Positions 8,525 to 17,192 of a stretch of 33,751 bases of DNA are shown piece after piece. The stretch is from Tissierellia bacterium (GTDB lineage: Bacteria > Bacillota_A > Clostridia > Tissierellales > Peptoniphilaceae). The stretch is taken from assembly GCA_012728775.1 (NCBI GenBank), contig JAAYEN010000126.1:1-33751 (forward strand). Reading direction: 5' to 3'. Both the position numbers and the translations under genes were made by a program. Positions within the stretch are counted from its first letter, which is position 1; each line of letters begins with the position of its first letter. The notes below the pieces were generated by a model that was not told the DNA's origin, made no database searches, and worked only from the letters and a program-made list of their open reading frames with translations.

Positions 8525-8560
8525 AAATCGGTTCAAACAGTAGCCTTTGAACCGATTTTT
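8525..8560 (+). terminator. Terminator of the nqr operon
   Basis: Two perfect 13-base arms (8525-8537 and 8546-8558) enclose an 8-base loop and end in a T run. This closes the nqrBCDEF transcript and shows that no further subunit gene follows. Confidence 0.93.
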
Positions 8561-8706
8561 ATATGCTTTTGTAGTTATAATAAAACCATAAACTTTAACC
8601 AAAAAACCAAATAACTGATACCTACAAATAATGTTATTTTGACCCTTTTACTAATACCAGTTTTCCTTTAACATTTAAATAACAATTTAGGTAAAAGGAG
8701 AATATT

Positions 8707-9546
8707 ATGGATTTTAAAAAACTAATGGGCGGAGTAATAATGGACGTTACTAATCCTGAACAAGCAAAAATAGCACAAGAAGCTGGCGCAGTAGCAGTTA
8801 TGGCTTTAGAAAGAATACCTGCAGATATTAGAGCAGCTGGCGGAGTTTCAAGAATGAGTGATCCCAAAATGATAAAAGAAATTATGGACACAGTATCCAT
8901 TCCAGTTATGGCAAAAGTTAGAATTGGTCATTTTGTAGAAGCACAAATTCTAGAAGCTATAGATGTGGATTGTATAGATGAATCAGAAGTTTTATCCCCA
9001 GCTGACAATATCTATCATATAGATAAATCAATTTTCAAAGTTCCATTTGTTTGTGGTGCTAGAAATATCGGAGAAGCTTTGCGCAGAATCCAAGAAGGTG
9101 CAAAGATGATTAGAACAAAGGGAGAAGCTGGTACTGGAGATGTAGTCCAAGCAGTTTATCACATGAGAACTATCCAAAAAGAAATAAGATACATATGCTC
9201 CCTTAGAGAAGATGAGCTATTCGATGTAGCCAAAGAATTCCAAGTACCCTATAATTTAGTATTATACGTATATCAACATGGCAAGTTGCCAGTTCCAAAC
9301 TTTTCTGCTGGTGGTGTAGCTACCCCTGCCGATGCTGCTCTAATGAGACAACTAGGTGCTGATGGAGTATTTGTTGGATCAGGGATATTCAAATCAGGAG
9401 ATCCAACAAAACGTGCCAAAGCAATAGTCAAAGCAGTGGAAAATTATGACAATCCAAAAATTCTAGCCGAAGTAAGTGAAAATTTAGGTGAAGCTATGGT
9501 GGGATTAAATGAAGATGAAGTAGAAATAATAATGAGTGAAAGATAA
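8707..9546 (+). CDS. pdxS: Pyridoxal 5'-phosphate synthase, lyase subunit PdxS
   Basis: A 279-residue (beta/alpha)8 protein that builds PLP from ribose 5-phosphate, glyceraldehyde 3-phosphate and ammonia. GGVIMDV at the start, the catalytic Lys70 in [10 protein letters not shown], Lys138 in [10 protein letters not shown], and [12 protein letters not shown] and [10 protein letters not shown] near the C-terminus are all present. The N-terminus is about a dozen residues shorter than Bacillus PdxS, removing most of the helix that contacts the glutaminase PdxT. AAAGGAG directly before the ATG argues that this short start is real. pdxT, normally the next gene, is absent: a terminator follows. It may use free ammonia or a PdxT encoded elsewhere. 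Confidence 0.93.
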   Translation: MDFKKLMGGVIMDVTNPEQAKIAQEAGAVAVMALERIPADIRAAGGVSRMSDPKMIKEIMDTVSIPVMAKVRIGHFVEAQILEAIDVDCIDESEVLSPADNIYHIDKSIFKVPFVCGARNIGEALRRIQEGAKMIRTKGEAGTGDVVQAVYHMRTIQKEIRYICSLREDELFDVAKEFQVPYNLVLYVYQHGKLPVPNFSAGGVATPADAALMRQLGADGVFVGSGIFKSGDPTKRAKAIVKAVENYDNPKILAEVSENLGEAMVGLNEDEVEIIMSER

Positions 9547-9567
9547 TGGTAGTGTAAAATAGTTTGT

Positions 9568-9607
9568 GTATCGGCTTATCCTGATAAAGATAGGTCGATA
9601 CTTTTTT
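9568..9607 (+). terminator. Terminator of pdxS
   Basis: Thirteen-base arms (9568-9580 and 9589-9601) pair with two G-U pairs and run into six T residues. It leaves pdxS as a single-gene transcript. Confidence 0.85.
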
Positions 9608-9692
9608 AAAACATTTAAGTATCCCTTTTTATTTTTGTGGGAGACTGTATTTTAGGAAATAGTGGCAGGTATGTCTATATTTTTTATTACAA

Positions 9693-9733
9693 GTAAAATA
9701 GTGCCAATGAATTAGTCATCAGCACCATTTTAC
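9693..9733 (-). terminator. Probable terminator of the SDR gene
   Basis: Arms of 12 bases (9693-9704 and 9722-9733) pair on the minus strand with one G-U around a 17-base loop, followed by an A/T-rich stretch. It lies 42 bases past the SDR stop codon. Confidence 0.5.
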
Positions 9734-9774
9734 AAAAATCCTTTAAAAAAAGGTCAATACTTCTTTAATATTAT

Positions 9775-10548
9775 TTATACCCTTGATAACCCACCATCTA
9801 CTCTTATGTACTCGCCAACACAATAATTTGAAGCAGGAGAAGACAAGAATAATATCACGCCCACAACTTCTTCCATATTACCTGCTCTTCCAACAGGATT
9901 AAGCATTTTATATGCATTCATAAAACCCTCGTGTGCAAATAGTGTATTCTCAGTCATTTCAGTTTCAAAAAGTCCAGGTCCAACTGAATTTACAGTTATG
10001 CCATGTTTTGCGTATGTAGCACCCATTGCTCCTGTTAATCCTATTACTGCAGCTTTACTCGCATTATAAACATGTCTTGTAAGTTCATCACCTTTGTCAA
10101 AAAGAACTGCATTTATACTAGTTGTATTTACAATTTTTCCAAATTTCCTTTCCTTCATCATTGGTAATATGTACTTTGATGTTAGCATTATACTTCTAAC
10201 GTTAACATTCATTGAGTAATCCCATTCATCAACAGTAAGTTGCTCTACAGAACCTCTTTGTGCAATTCCTGCATTGTTAAATAAAATATCTACTTTACCA
10301 TAAACTTCTTTTATTTTTTTAACTGCATTTTTAACACTTTCTTCACTTATTACATCGCATTCTATTGCTAATACTTCTCCACCGTTTGCTTCGATTTTAG
10401 CTTTAAGTTCTTCCAATTTTCCAAGCCTTCTAGCTACTATTACAACCTTAGCACCATGTTCAGCATAGGCAACAGCCGTTGCTGCTCCAATTCCTGATGA
10501 AGCACCAAATATCACTGCTACTTGTCCTTTAAAGTCAAAATAATTCAT
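9775..10548 (-). CDS. Short-chain dehydrogenase/reductase (SDR), substrate unknown
   Basis: A 257-residue classical SDR oxidoreductase. The cofactor motif GASSGIG is at residues 15-21, NNAG near 91, the catalytic Ser in NTTSINA, and the YNASK catalytic pair near 161-165. The C-terminus ends with the usual YIRVDGG. Such enzymes reduce ketones or oxidise secondary alcohols with NAD(P)H. It is not the fatty-acid FabG, which is at 25591. It follows the iron alcohol dehydrogenase and the glycyl radical genes on the same strand but has its own consensus promoter (10574-10602) and a terminator lies between, so it is a separate transcript that may or may not serve the same pathway. Confidence 0.88.
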   Translation of the reverse strand: MNYFDFKGQVAVIFGASSGIGAATAVAYAEHGAKVVIVARRLGKLEELKAKIEANGGEVLAIECDVISEESVKNAVKKIKEVYGKVDILFNNAGIAQRGSVEQLTVDEWDYSMNVNVRSIMLTSKYILPMMKERKFGKIVNTTSINAVLFDKGDELTRHVYNASKAAVIGLTGAMGATYAKHGITVNSVGPGLFETEMTENTLFAHEGFMNAYKMLNPVGRAGNMEEVVGVILFLSSPASNYCVGEYIRVDGGLSRV

Positions 10549-10573
10549 AAAAACCTCCTTAGTTTTTTCTTAG

Positions 10574-10602
10574 ATTATATGACTTTAAATTCTTTAAGTC
10601 AA
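10574..10602 (-). promoter_or_regulatory. Sigma-A-type promoter of the SDR gene
   Basis: On the minus strand TTGACT (10597-10602), a 17-base spacer and a perfect TATAAT (10574-10579) lie about 26 bases before the SDR start codon, whose ribosome site is AAGGAGG. The leader is therefore very short. Confidence 0.75.
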
Positions 10603-10793
10603 CGTTTTCGGATTAACAATTAGTTACTTTTTCAATATAATAATGAATTAAATGTTACATTAATAAGGCTTTTTGATTGAGTTTTATATTATTTTACCAT
10701 TAATTAATTTATAAACAAATAATAAGCTTTTAGAGAACAGTATCAAGAATGTCTATTTATAACTAAAAAACTAGTCAATTAAACTACAATAAA
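10603..10793. other. Intergenic stretch with nothing recognised
   Basis: AT-rich DNA between the SDR promoter and the terminator of the iron alcohol dehydrogenase. No reading frame, repeat or further promoter stood out. Confidence 0.4.
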
Positions 10794-10827
10794 ATAGAGT
10801 AAGTACATAATTTCGTACCTACTCTAT
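10794..10827 (-). terminator. Terminator of the iron alcohol dehydrogenase gene
   Basis: A 13-base stem (10794-10806 with 10815-10827) with one G-U and an 8-base loop, followed on the minus strand by a short T-rich tract. It separates the alcohol dehydrogenase from the SDR gene. Confidence 0.65.
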
Positions 10828-10900
10828 AACGTCCAACTTTTTAGGATAACTCTATATACATATCGACAATTTAGTATAGGGTCATTTAAAATCTCTTATT

Positions 10901-12079
10901 TTAGAAGTCTACATCTTTACCTTCGTAAATATATCTAAATAATTTTTCCATATCTTCTGGATCTATACTTCTTGGATTTGTTCCAGTACATGCATCTTCT
11001 ACTGCATTTTTAGAAATTTCAGCAATTTTTTCGTTGAATTCATCTTCGATAATTCCAAAATCTTTTAAATTGTGTTTAATATCAAATTTTCCACTAAGTT
11101 CTTTAATTCTTCTAACTAATTCTGCGGTAATTTCTTCGTCAGTTCCTTCAATTCCTAAAGATTTTCCTATTTCGCCATATCTCTTAAGAGCAGTTGCATC
11201 AGCTTTATTGTATTGAATTACATATGGAAGATACATTGCGTTCGCATATCCGTGAGTTATATGTCCTGTAGAGAAAATCGCTCCAGTTTTATGTGCCATA
11301 GAATGAACTATTCCTAATAATGCATTTGAGAATGATTGTCCCGCTAAGCATTGAGCATAATGCATTTGTTCTCTTGCATCTAAATCTCCATTATAAGATT
11401 TTTCTAAATATTCAAAAACCATTTGAATAGCTTTAATTGCCAATGGATCTGTAAATGGACTGTTAGCTGTAGATACATATGCTTCAACTGCGTGAGTAAG
11501 AGCATCTAATCCTGTATTAGCTATTAAGGATTTTGGCATTGAAGCTACAATAGCTGGATCCAATATTGCCACATCTGGAGTAATTTCAAAGTCTGCTAAT
11601 GGCCATTTGATTCCCTTTTCATAATCAGTTATAACTGAGAAGGCTGTAACTTCTGTTGCTGTTCCACTAGTAGACGAAATAGCTGCAAATTTAGCTTTTG
11701 TTCTAAGTTTTGGAAAGTTAAATGGAATACATAAGTCTTCAAAAGTCACTTCTGGGTATTCGTAAAATGCCCACATAGCCTTTGCTGCATCTATAGGAGA
11801 ACCGCCGCCCATAGCTACTATCCAATCAGGTTCAAAATCCTGCATAGCTTTAGCGCCTCTCATAACTGTCTCTACAGATGGATCAGATTCTACTCCTTCA
11901 AAGGTTTCTACTTCCATTCCAGCTTCTTTTAAATATTCTACAACTTTATCTAAAAAGCCAGCTTTTTTCATAGAACTTCCACCTACTACTACAATTGCTT
12001 TTTTTCCTTCTAAAGTTTTTAAAGCTTCCAATGCTCCTTCACCATAATACATATCTCTTGGCAATGTATAACGATTCAT
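10901..12079 (-). CDS. Iron-containing alcohol dehydrogenase (group III)
   Basis: A 392-residue NAD(P)-dependent iron alcohol dehydrogenase of the FucO/DhaT/butanol dehydrogenase type, expected to reduce an aldehyde to an alcohol. The dinucleotide motif GGGSPIDAAK is at 91-100, and the metal ligands Asp192, His196, His259 and His273 are all present in their usual contexts. The start is set at the ATG preceded by GGAGGAG; an in-frame extension of 21 codons upstream has no ribosome site. It lies 158 bases after the activase gene, with no terminator visible between, so it may be co-transcribed with the glycyl radical genes. In known systems (glycerol, choline and isethionate lyases) such an enzyme removes the aldehyde product. 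Confidence 0.9.
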   Translation of the reverse strand: MNRYTLPRDMYYGEGALEALKTLEGKKAIVVVGGSSMKKAGFLDKVVEYLKEAGMEVETFEGVESDPSVETVMRGAKAMQDFEPDWIVAMGGGSPIDAAKAMWAFYEYPEVTFEDLCIPFNFPKLRTKAKFAAISSTSGTATEVTAFSVITDYEKGIKWPLADFEITPDVAILDPAIVASMPKSLIANTGLDALTHAVEAYVSTANSPFTDPLAIKAIQMVFEYLEKSYNGDLDAREQMHYAQCLAGQSFSNALLGIVHSMAHKTGAIFSTGHITHGYANAMYLPYVIQYNKADATALKRYGEIGKSLGIEGTDEEITAELVRRIKELSGKFDIKHNLKDFGIIEDEFNEKIAEISKNAVEDACTGTNPRSIDPEDMEKLFRYIYEGKDVDF

Positions 12080-12237
12080 AATATATCTCCTCCAATTTTC
12101 AATTGATATTTTTCTGTCAATAATATGATAAATCATTATCAATTAAAAATCAATAAGGATCGTTAAATTTTTGTAATAAATTAATAAATATTTACTAAAT
12201 TTTATGTGAGTAAACTTTCCTTTGCTCAAAGTGATAT

Positions 12238-13140
12238 TTAATTAAAACTAACTATTTCAACTCCAATATTTTTAATTATTTCCTCAAAATATTCTATCTC
12301 TTGAGAATCTGGTCTTCCAAAAAATTCTGATGGCTTTGTTATATTTAAAGTTTCATATTTGGACTCTCCATACCTGTGATATGGCAATAATTCCATCCTA
12401 GGATTTCTTAAAATATTTTCTTTTACAAATTCTGCAGTTTTAATGATATTCTCCTCATCAGCATTTACTCCTTTTATTAAAGGAATTCGAATAACTATAT
12501 TATCAAACTGTTCACCTAAGGCTTTTATATTTTCAAGTATCAGTTCATTTCCCTCTCCCGTAAAATATTTATGCCTTTTCGTATTCATATGTTTTATATC
12601 TATAAAAATTTGATCCATTTTTTCAAAAATATGTAATACTCTTTCTAATTTAAAATATCCTTCTGTTTCTATTGCTTGATTTATGTTTAAATCATAAAAA
12701 GCATTGCATAGTTTAGTAAGGAAGTCTATTTGCATTGTACATTCTCCGCCGGAATAGGTTACTCCACCGCCACTTCTTCTAAAAAAACCAAAGTATTTAG
12801 ATACTTCATCCACTACTTCTTCTGATGTCCATTCAAATATCATATTTTGTCTGCTATTTGTTGGACATACTTTTACACATAATCCGCAGTTATTACATTT
12901 AAGTCTTTCTTCTCTTTTATTGAGGTTAGAACTTACACCCTTTGGACAAACTTCTGTACATTTTTGACATTCAATGCATAATTTATCCACATGCATTACT
13001 TTGTTCATATTGGTAAAACCTTCAGGGTTAGAGCACCAAGCACATCTTAATGGACAACCGGCAAAAAAGATTGTACTTCTTATTCCATCTCCATCATTTA
13101 CTGAAAAATGCTGAATATCAATTAAATATCCTTTATCCAA
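12238..13140 (-). CDS. Glycyl-radical enzyme activating enzyme (radical SAM)
   Basis: A 300-residue radical SAM activase that installs the glycyl radical on the enzyme encoded just upstream. The SAM cluster motif is CX3CX2C (Cys29, Cys33, Cys36). A bacterial ferredoxin-like insert follows, with two CX2CX2CX3C sets (Cys55/58/61/65 and Cys82/85/88/92) for two extra [4Fe-4S] clusters, as in activases of the non-PFL glycyl radical enzymes. The SAM-binding glycine motif reads SGGGVTYSGGEC, with Cys where many activases have Pro. It ends near residue 300, the typical length. AAAGGAGGT precedes the ATG. A hairpin separates it from the glycyl radical gene. Confidence 0.93.
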   Translation of the reverse strand: MDKGYLIDIQHFSVNDGDGIRSTIFFAGCPLRCAWCSNPEGFTNMNKVMHVDKLCIECQKCTEVCPKGVSSNLNKREERLKCNNCGLCVKVCPTNSRQNMIFEWTSEEVVDEVSKYFGFFRRSGGGVTYSGGECTMQIDFLTKLCNAFYDLNINQAIETEGYFKLERVLHIFEKMDQIFIDIKHMNTKRHKYFTGEGNELILENIKALGEQFDNIVIRIPLIKGVNADEENIIKTAEFVKENILRNPRMELLPYHRYGESKYETLNITKPSEFFGRPDSQEIEYFEEIIKNIGVEIVSFN

Positions 13141-13162
13141 AATTTATACCTCCTTTTTTAAT

Positions 13163-13203
13163 AAATACTGCATAGCCACCTATATGGTGTCCATGCAGTA
13201 TTT
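13163..13203 (-). promoter_or_regulatory. Intercistronic hairpin between glycyl radical enzyme and activase
   Basis: Eleven-base perfect arms (13163-13173 and 13193-13203) enclose a smaller CACC/GGTG stem. It begins 11 bases past the enzyme stop codon and ends close to the activase ribosome site, with no T run on the minus strand. It therefore looks like an mRNA-stabilising or partial-attenuation element rather than a full terminator. Confidence 0.6.
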
Positions 13204-13213
13204 GGGGCATTTA

Positions 13214-15580
13214 TTAAAACTCGTCATGTATGCTTCTTGCGATTATCGCATCTTGCATAGATTTAGATAAGTTTACAAATTGTGTGCTATATCCTGCTAC
13301 TCTAACCAAAAGATCCTTGTAGTTTTGAGGATTAGCTTGAGCTTCCAATAATACATCTGTAGAAATAGTATTAAATTGTACGTGGAATGCACCTAGTGAG
13401 AAGAACTCTTGAATTACATTACCAAGATTTGATTGTCCTCTCTTAGTTTTAACCAAATCATTTCCAAGTCTTAGGTTAAGAAGTGTACCACCTGAATGAA
13501 CATCTTGATTCATTTTAGCCGCACTCTTCATAGCTGCAAGTGGTGTGGATTTGTCTGTTCCTGCATATGGAGAAACTCCTTCAGAAATTGGCTCTGTAGC
13601 TTTTCTTCCGTCTGGCGTTGCGCCTAATATTCTTCCTGTTGGTAAATAATTTGATATTCCCATAAATGCAGATAAGAAGTCATTTCCATTTACATCTTTG
13701 AAACTTCTTACATAATTATATTGGTGGTTTGCCATTTTTCTTGCAATATCATCTACATAATCATCATCATTGCCATATTTTGGAACATTTAGGCATATTT
13801 GTCTTAGTTCTTCATAACCTTCCCAATTCTTTTCTAAAGCATCATGAAGTGTTTCTAGGGACAATACTTTATCTTCAAATACTAGTTTTTTAATAACTGC
13901 AAGGGCATTTGATGTAACAGCTAGTCCAATAGAAGTTATTACTGGTCCGATATTGTATTTATTTCCATTGTCAACTAGATCAACGCCTTTTTCTAAGCAA
14001 CTTTCTTGAGTTGAAGATAAAAATGGTCTTGGAACCATTTGTTTATGAAGTTTTTGAGCAAGTATAGTATTATAAACAGAATACTCAACTAATCTATCAA
14101 ATTCTTTATAAAAAGCTTCTTCTAATTCTTCATAGCTTGTATATTCAGTGATTAATTTATCTGTTATTCCTAGTTTTTCACCAGTTAAACGCATCTTACC
14201 AGCATTCATAGCCATCTCTAGGGCAGCGGTTATATTAAGATTTACTGCTGATGTCCATTCATGAGTTTTTCTAAAGTGTGGAACTACACATCCACAGTTA
14301 TTCCAATCTCTTGCATCTTCAGGTTCATATCCATTATTAATAAGCATTTGATATCCAGCAGCATCATTGTGGATTGCTGGGAATCCTGTACCTAAGCTCA
14401 CTAGTTCAGTTATTGCATCTAAAAATTCTTGAGGACAATCTTGATGAACTCTTACACTTAAACCTGGTTGATGTGTTTGTAATTCAGCAGTAGCTTTTAA
14501 GCAAAGATAACTAAGTTCATTTGTAGCATCACTTCCATCCCTTTTCTTTCCACCTACTGTAAGATTTTGGAATTGATTGTATCCTGCGAAGAAATCTGCA
14601 GTATTGGCAGAAATTGTCCAAACCCATTCTGATAATTTTAGCCAACAGCTTTCAATTAATTCAAGTGCCCATTCATCATCTAAAATTCCCGCTTTAACGT
14701 CGGCTTCATAATATGGATACATAAATTGGTCAAAACGTCCTGGATTTAAAGCAAGGGGATTTTCTGTCAAAATTGCACTCAATTGTACAAACCAGAAGAA
14801 TTGGCATGCTTCCCAAAATGTTGTTGGTGGAAATTCAGGTACTCTTCTACAGTTTTTAGAAATTTCCATCAACTCTTCTTTTCTTGTTCCAGTTTCACCT
14901 TCGGCCATTTTTTCTGCTTCATCAGCATATCTGTTAGCTAAAGTTATAATAGCTTCTGATGTTGTAATTATAGACTTGTAGAATATTATTTTGTCATAAT
15001 TTTCTGCATCTGTTAATTTTAAACCTTCTAGTTTTTCTTGAGCTTCATCAATAATTCCTCTAAAACCTTTTTTGAAAAGTACGTCTTGGTAGTCTGGAGT
15101 TAATTCTCCAACTGCCTGTCTCCATTTGGAGTCATTATCTACTATTCCAGTATCTACTGTAATTTTTGCGATTTCTGGATCAATTTGAGCTAAGAAAGCT
15201 TCTTCAAGAGATTGTCCTTTCCAATATGGAAATATATTTTCTCTAATATATGCTCTTTGTTCTTCTGTTATCTCATATGGGTCTTGAACTCTTTTGTCAA
15301 AATTATCCATTTCCCTATCTACCCATGTCCAAGAAAATTCTGGCGTTAAAATACCACATTTTCTAAACTCTCCAGACGCTCCTACTATTAATTCACCTTC
15401 AAAAATATGAACTCCGAGTTCTTCACAAGTGTCTTTAAAAGCAATTGCCCTTCTTAAAGGTACTTCCATCCCTTCTGTTTTTTTGTGTGACTCTGTCCAA
15501 ATTCTAGCTCTTTCATATGAGATATGTGGCTTAGAATTTATATAATTATCTTTTCCTTTTCTCATTCTTTCTGATAACAT
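13214..15580 (-). CDS. Glycyl radical enzyme, unknown substrate, GCVVP active-site loop
   Basis: A 788-residue member of the pyruvate-formate-lyase superfamily, closest by eye to the glycerol dehydratase/hydroxyproline dehydratase branch in length and N-terminal layout. The C-terminal radical site is RVAGY with Gly763. The thiyl cysteine is Cys431 in the sequence NNCGCVVP, with a further cysteine at 429. In dehydratases and C-N/C-S lyases of this branch the residue two after the Cys is Glu (GCVE), acting as base; here it is Val433. That loop is closer in form to the CVSP of pyruvate formate-lyase, though the double Cys is spaced by Gly. The reaction cannot be named. It is preceded by AGGAGG, 18 bases after the symporter stop, and followed by its activase. 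Confidence 0.93.
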   Translation of the reverse strand: MLSERMRKGKDNYINSKPHISYERARIWTESHKKTEGMEVPLRRAIAFKDTCEELGVHIFEGELIVGASGEFRKCGILTPEFSWTWVDREMDNFDKRVQDPYEITEEQRAYIRENIFPYWKGQSLEEAFLAQIDPEIAKITVDTGIVDNDSKWRQAVGELTPDYQDVLFKKGFRGIIDEAQEKLEGLKLTDAENYDKIIFYKSIITTSEAIITLANRYADEAEKMAEGETGTRKEELMEISKNCRRVPEFPPTTFWEACQFFWFVQLSAILTENPLALNPGRFDQFMYPYYEADVKAGILDDEWALELIESCWLKLSEWVWTISANTADFFAGYNQFQNLTVGGKKRDGSDATNELSYLCLKATAELQTHQPGLSVRVHQDCPQEFLDAITELVSLGTGFPAIHNDAAGYQMLINNGYEPEDARDWNNCGCVVPHFRKTHEWTSAVNLNITAALEMAMNAGKMRLTGEKLGITDKLITEYTSYEELEEAFYKEFDRLVEYSVYNTILAQKLHKQMVPRPFLSSTQESCLEKGVDLVDNGNKYNIGPVITSIGLAVTSNALAVIKKLVFEDKVLSLETLHDALEKNWEGYEELRQICLNVPKYGNDDDYVDDIARKMANHQYNYVRSFKDVNGNDFLSAFMGISNYLPTGRILGATPDGRKATEPISEGVSPYAGTDKSTPLAAMKSAAKMNQDVHSGGTLLNLRLGNDLVKTKRGQSNLGNVIQEFFSLGAFHVQFNTISTDVLLEAQANPQNYKDLLVRVAGYSTQFVNLSKSMQDAIIARSIHDEF

Positions 15581-15598
15581 TATTTACCTCCTGTTATT

Positions 15599-17002
15599 TC
15601 ATTCTACCAATGCAACTTTTTCTGCATCTTTTACCTGCTTGCCTGGTGAAGTTTGTCCTTCAAAATATAATTTTGTCTCCTTAACTACTATAGGAGTAAG
15701 TACAACTAATGCTATTAGGTTTGGAAACGCCATAAGTCCATTAGTTATGTCTGCCATAGCCCAAATTGGCTTTAATTCTAAGTAAGGTGCAAGTGCTACA
15801 CATGTTATATAAACTATTTTATAAGGTATAATTGATTTAACACTATTAGTTAAATATACGATACATCTTTCGCCATAGTAACACCAACCAATAATTGACG
15901 TAAATGCAAAGAATATTAAACCTATAGTTACTGCATACATCCCAAAATTTCCTGGCATTCCTACTTGAAATGCTGTATTGGAAAGATTTCCACCGTCCAA
16001 AGCTGTTGTATCTAATAAACCTGATAATACTATTACTATTCCTGTCATAGAACAAATAACTATTGTTGTAAAAAATACACTTGTCATAGATAACAATCCT
16101 TGTTTTACACTGGAATTAGTTTGAGCAGCTGCTGCCATAATGGGCGCACTACCTAGACCAGCTTCATTTGTATAAATACCTCTTGCAATACCTGCTCTCA
16201 TCGAGGACATAACTGCAGCTATGACTGTACCCGATACTCCGCCTGCTACAGCTCTAGGGTTAAATGCTGATTGGAATATTAAAGATATAGCTGCTGGAAT
16301 CTTGCCTGCATTTAATGCCATTATTGCAATTCCACTTCCAACATATAAAAATGCCATTATTGGAACAATAAACTCTGCAACTTTTGCTATGGAATTGATT
16401 CCACCAACAATTACTACTGCAGATAGAACTGTTATCACTATTCCAACCCATAAAACTGGTAAGTTAAATGTTTGAAGAGTAGAAGATGTTATTGCGTTAA
16501 CTTGTGGAAAAGTACCAGATCCGAAAATTGCAGTTACAACTCCGAAGAAAGCAAATATTTTTGCTAACCAAATCCATTTTTTCCCTAACCCTTCTTGTAT
16601 GTAATACATTGGTCCACCAATCATCTGTCCATTTTGGTCGACTTTTCTATATTTAACAGCTAATAAACACTCTGCGTATTTGGTAGCCATACCCACTATT
16701 GCCGATAGCCACATCCAAACCAACGCTCCAGGTCCACCAGCTCTAATCGCCGTAGCAACACCTACAATACTACCAGTTCCAATAGTTGCCGCTAAAGTAG
16801 CACATAAAGTTCCAAATGTAGATACGTCACCTTGACCCTCTTCTTTCTCAAATATCAATTTGCATGCTGTTCCAAAATGTTTAAATTGAATTCCGCCTAA
16901 CCTTATTGTCAAATATAAACCAGTTGCAATTAATAATGCCATTGTAGGCGGGCCCCATACTACAGCCTGAATTTTTTCTAATATCCCCAAAAAATTTTCC
17001 AT
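15599..17002 (-). CDS. Sodium:amino-acid symporter, AGCS family, glycyl radical locus
   Basis: A 467-residue AGCS carrier, first gene of the glycyl radical transcript and so probably the importer of its substrate or of a precursor. Family blocks are visible: ATIGTGSIVGVATAIRAGGPGALVWMW in the first third, GGPMYYIQ, and YTNEAGLGSAPIMAAAA. The ATG at 17002 is chosen because AAGGAGAG lies seven bases upstream; an ATG six codons earlier has no ribosome site and would place that site inside the coding region. It is clearly diverged from the stand-alone carrier at 37-1449. AGCS proteins carry small neutral amino acids with Na+, which hints at an amino-acid-like or zwitterionic substrate. Confidence 0.9.
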   Translation of the reverse strand: MENFLGILEKIQAVVWGPPTMALLIATGLYLTIRLGGIQFKHFGTACKLIFEKEEGQGDVSTFGTLCATLAATIGTGSIVGVATAIRAGGPGALVWMWLSAIVGMATKYAECLLAVKYRKVDQNGQMIGGPMYYIQEGLGKKWIWLAKIFAFFGVVTAIFGSGTFPQVNAITSSTLQTFNLPVLWVGIVITVLSAVVIVGGINSIAKVAEFIVPIMAFLYVGSGIAIMALNAGKIPAAISLIFQSAFNPRAVAGGVSGTVIAAVMSSMRAGIARGIYTNEAGLGSAPIMAAAAQTNSSVKQGLLSMTSVFFTTIVICSMTGIVIVLSGLLDTTALDGGNLSNTAFQVGMPGNFGMYAVTIGLIFFAFTSIIGWCYYGERCIVYLTNSVKSIIPYKIVYITCVALAPYLELKPIWAMADITNGLMAFPNLIALVVLTPIVVKETKLYFEGQTSPGKQVKDAEKVALVE

Positions 17003-17143
17003 AATACTCTCCTTATTCAAATTATACGTTATTACGTATTTTTAGATTTTCTTATGGAGCTCCTATTTTGTATTGGCTTTAATGGTTTCTTAAGCTTTTT
17101 CAACAGCTTTGTGCACTGAAACCGTTTTCGCCTTATTAATTAA

Positions 17144-17183
17144 AAAAACGTTAAATCATATGTTAGTATGTTATAACGTTTTT
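17144..17183. repeat. Inverted repeat downstream of the AGCS promoter, possible operator
   Basis: Perfect 10-base arms, AAAAACGTTA (17144-17153) and TAACGTTTTT (17174-17183), are separated by 20 bases. They start just past the -10 box, at the predicted transcription start. A second small palindrome, ATACGT/ACGTAT (17024-17039), lies just before the ribosome site. Both share an ACGT core, which suits a repressor site or a 5' leader hairpin. Confidence 0.5.
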
Positions 17184-17192
17184 CATATCATA

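Noticed and set aside
9775..10548. SDR as a second FabG
   Set aside because: It lies far from the fab operon next to dehydrogenase genes, and its C-terminal half differs from the true FabG at 25591-26331.
13214..15580. Naming the glycyl radical enzyme as choline lyase, hydroxyproline dehydratase, isethionate lyase or pyruvate formate-lyase
   Set aside because: It lacks the GCVE motif of the first three, and lacks the adjacent Cys-Cys pair and RVSGY of pyruvate formate-lyase. The neighbours do not match those pathways either.
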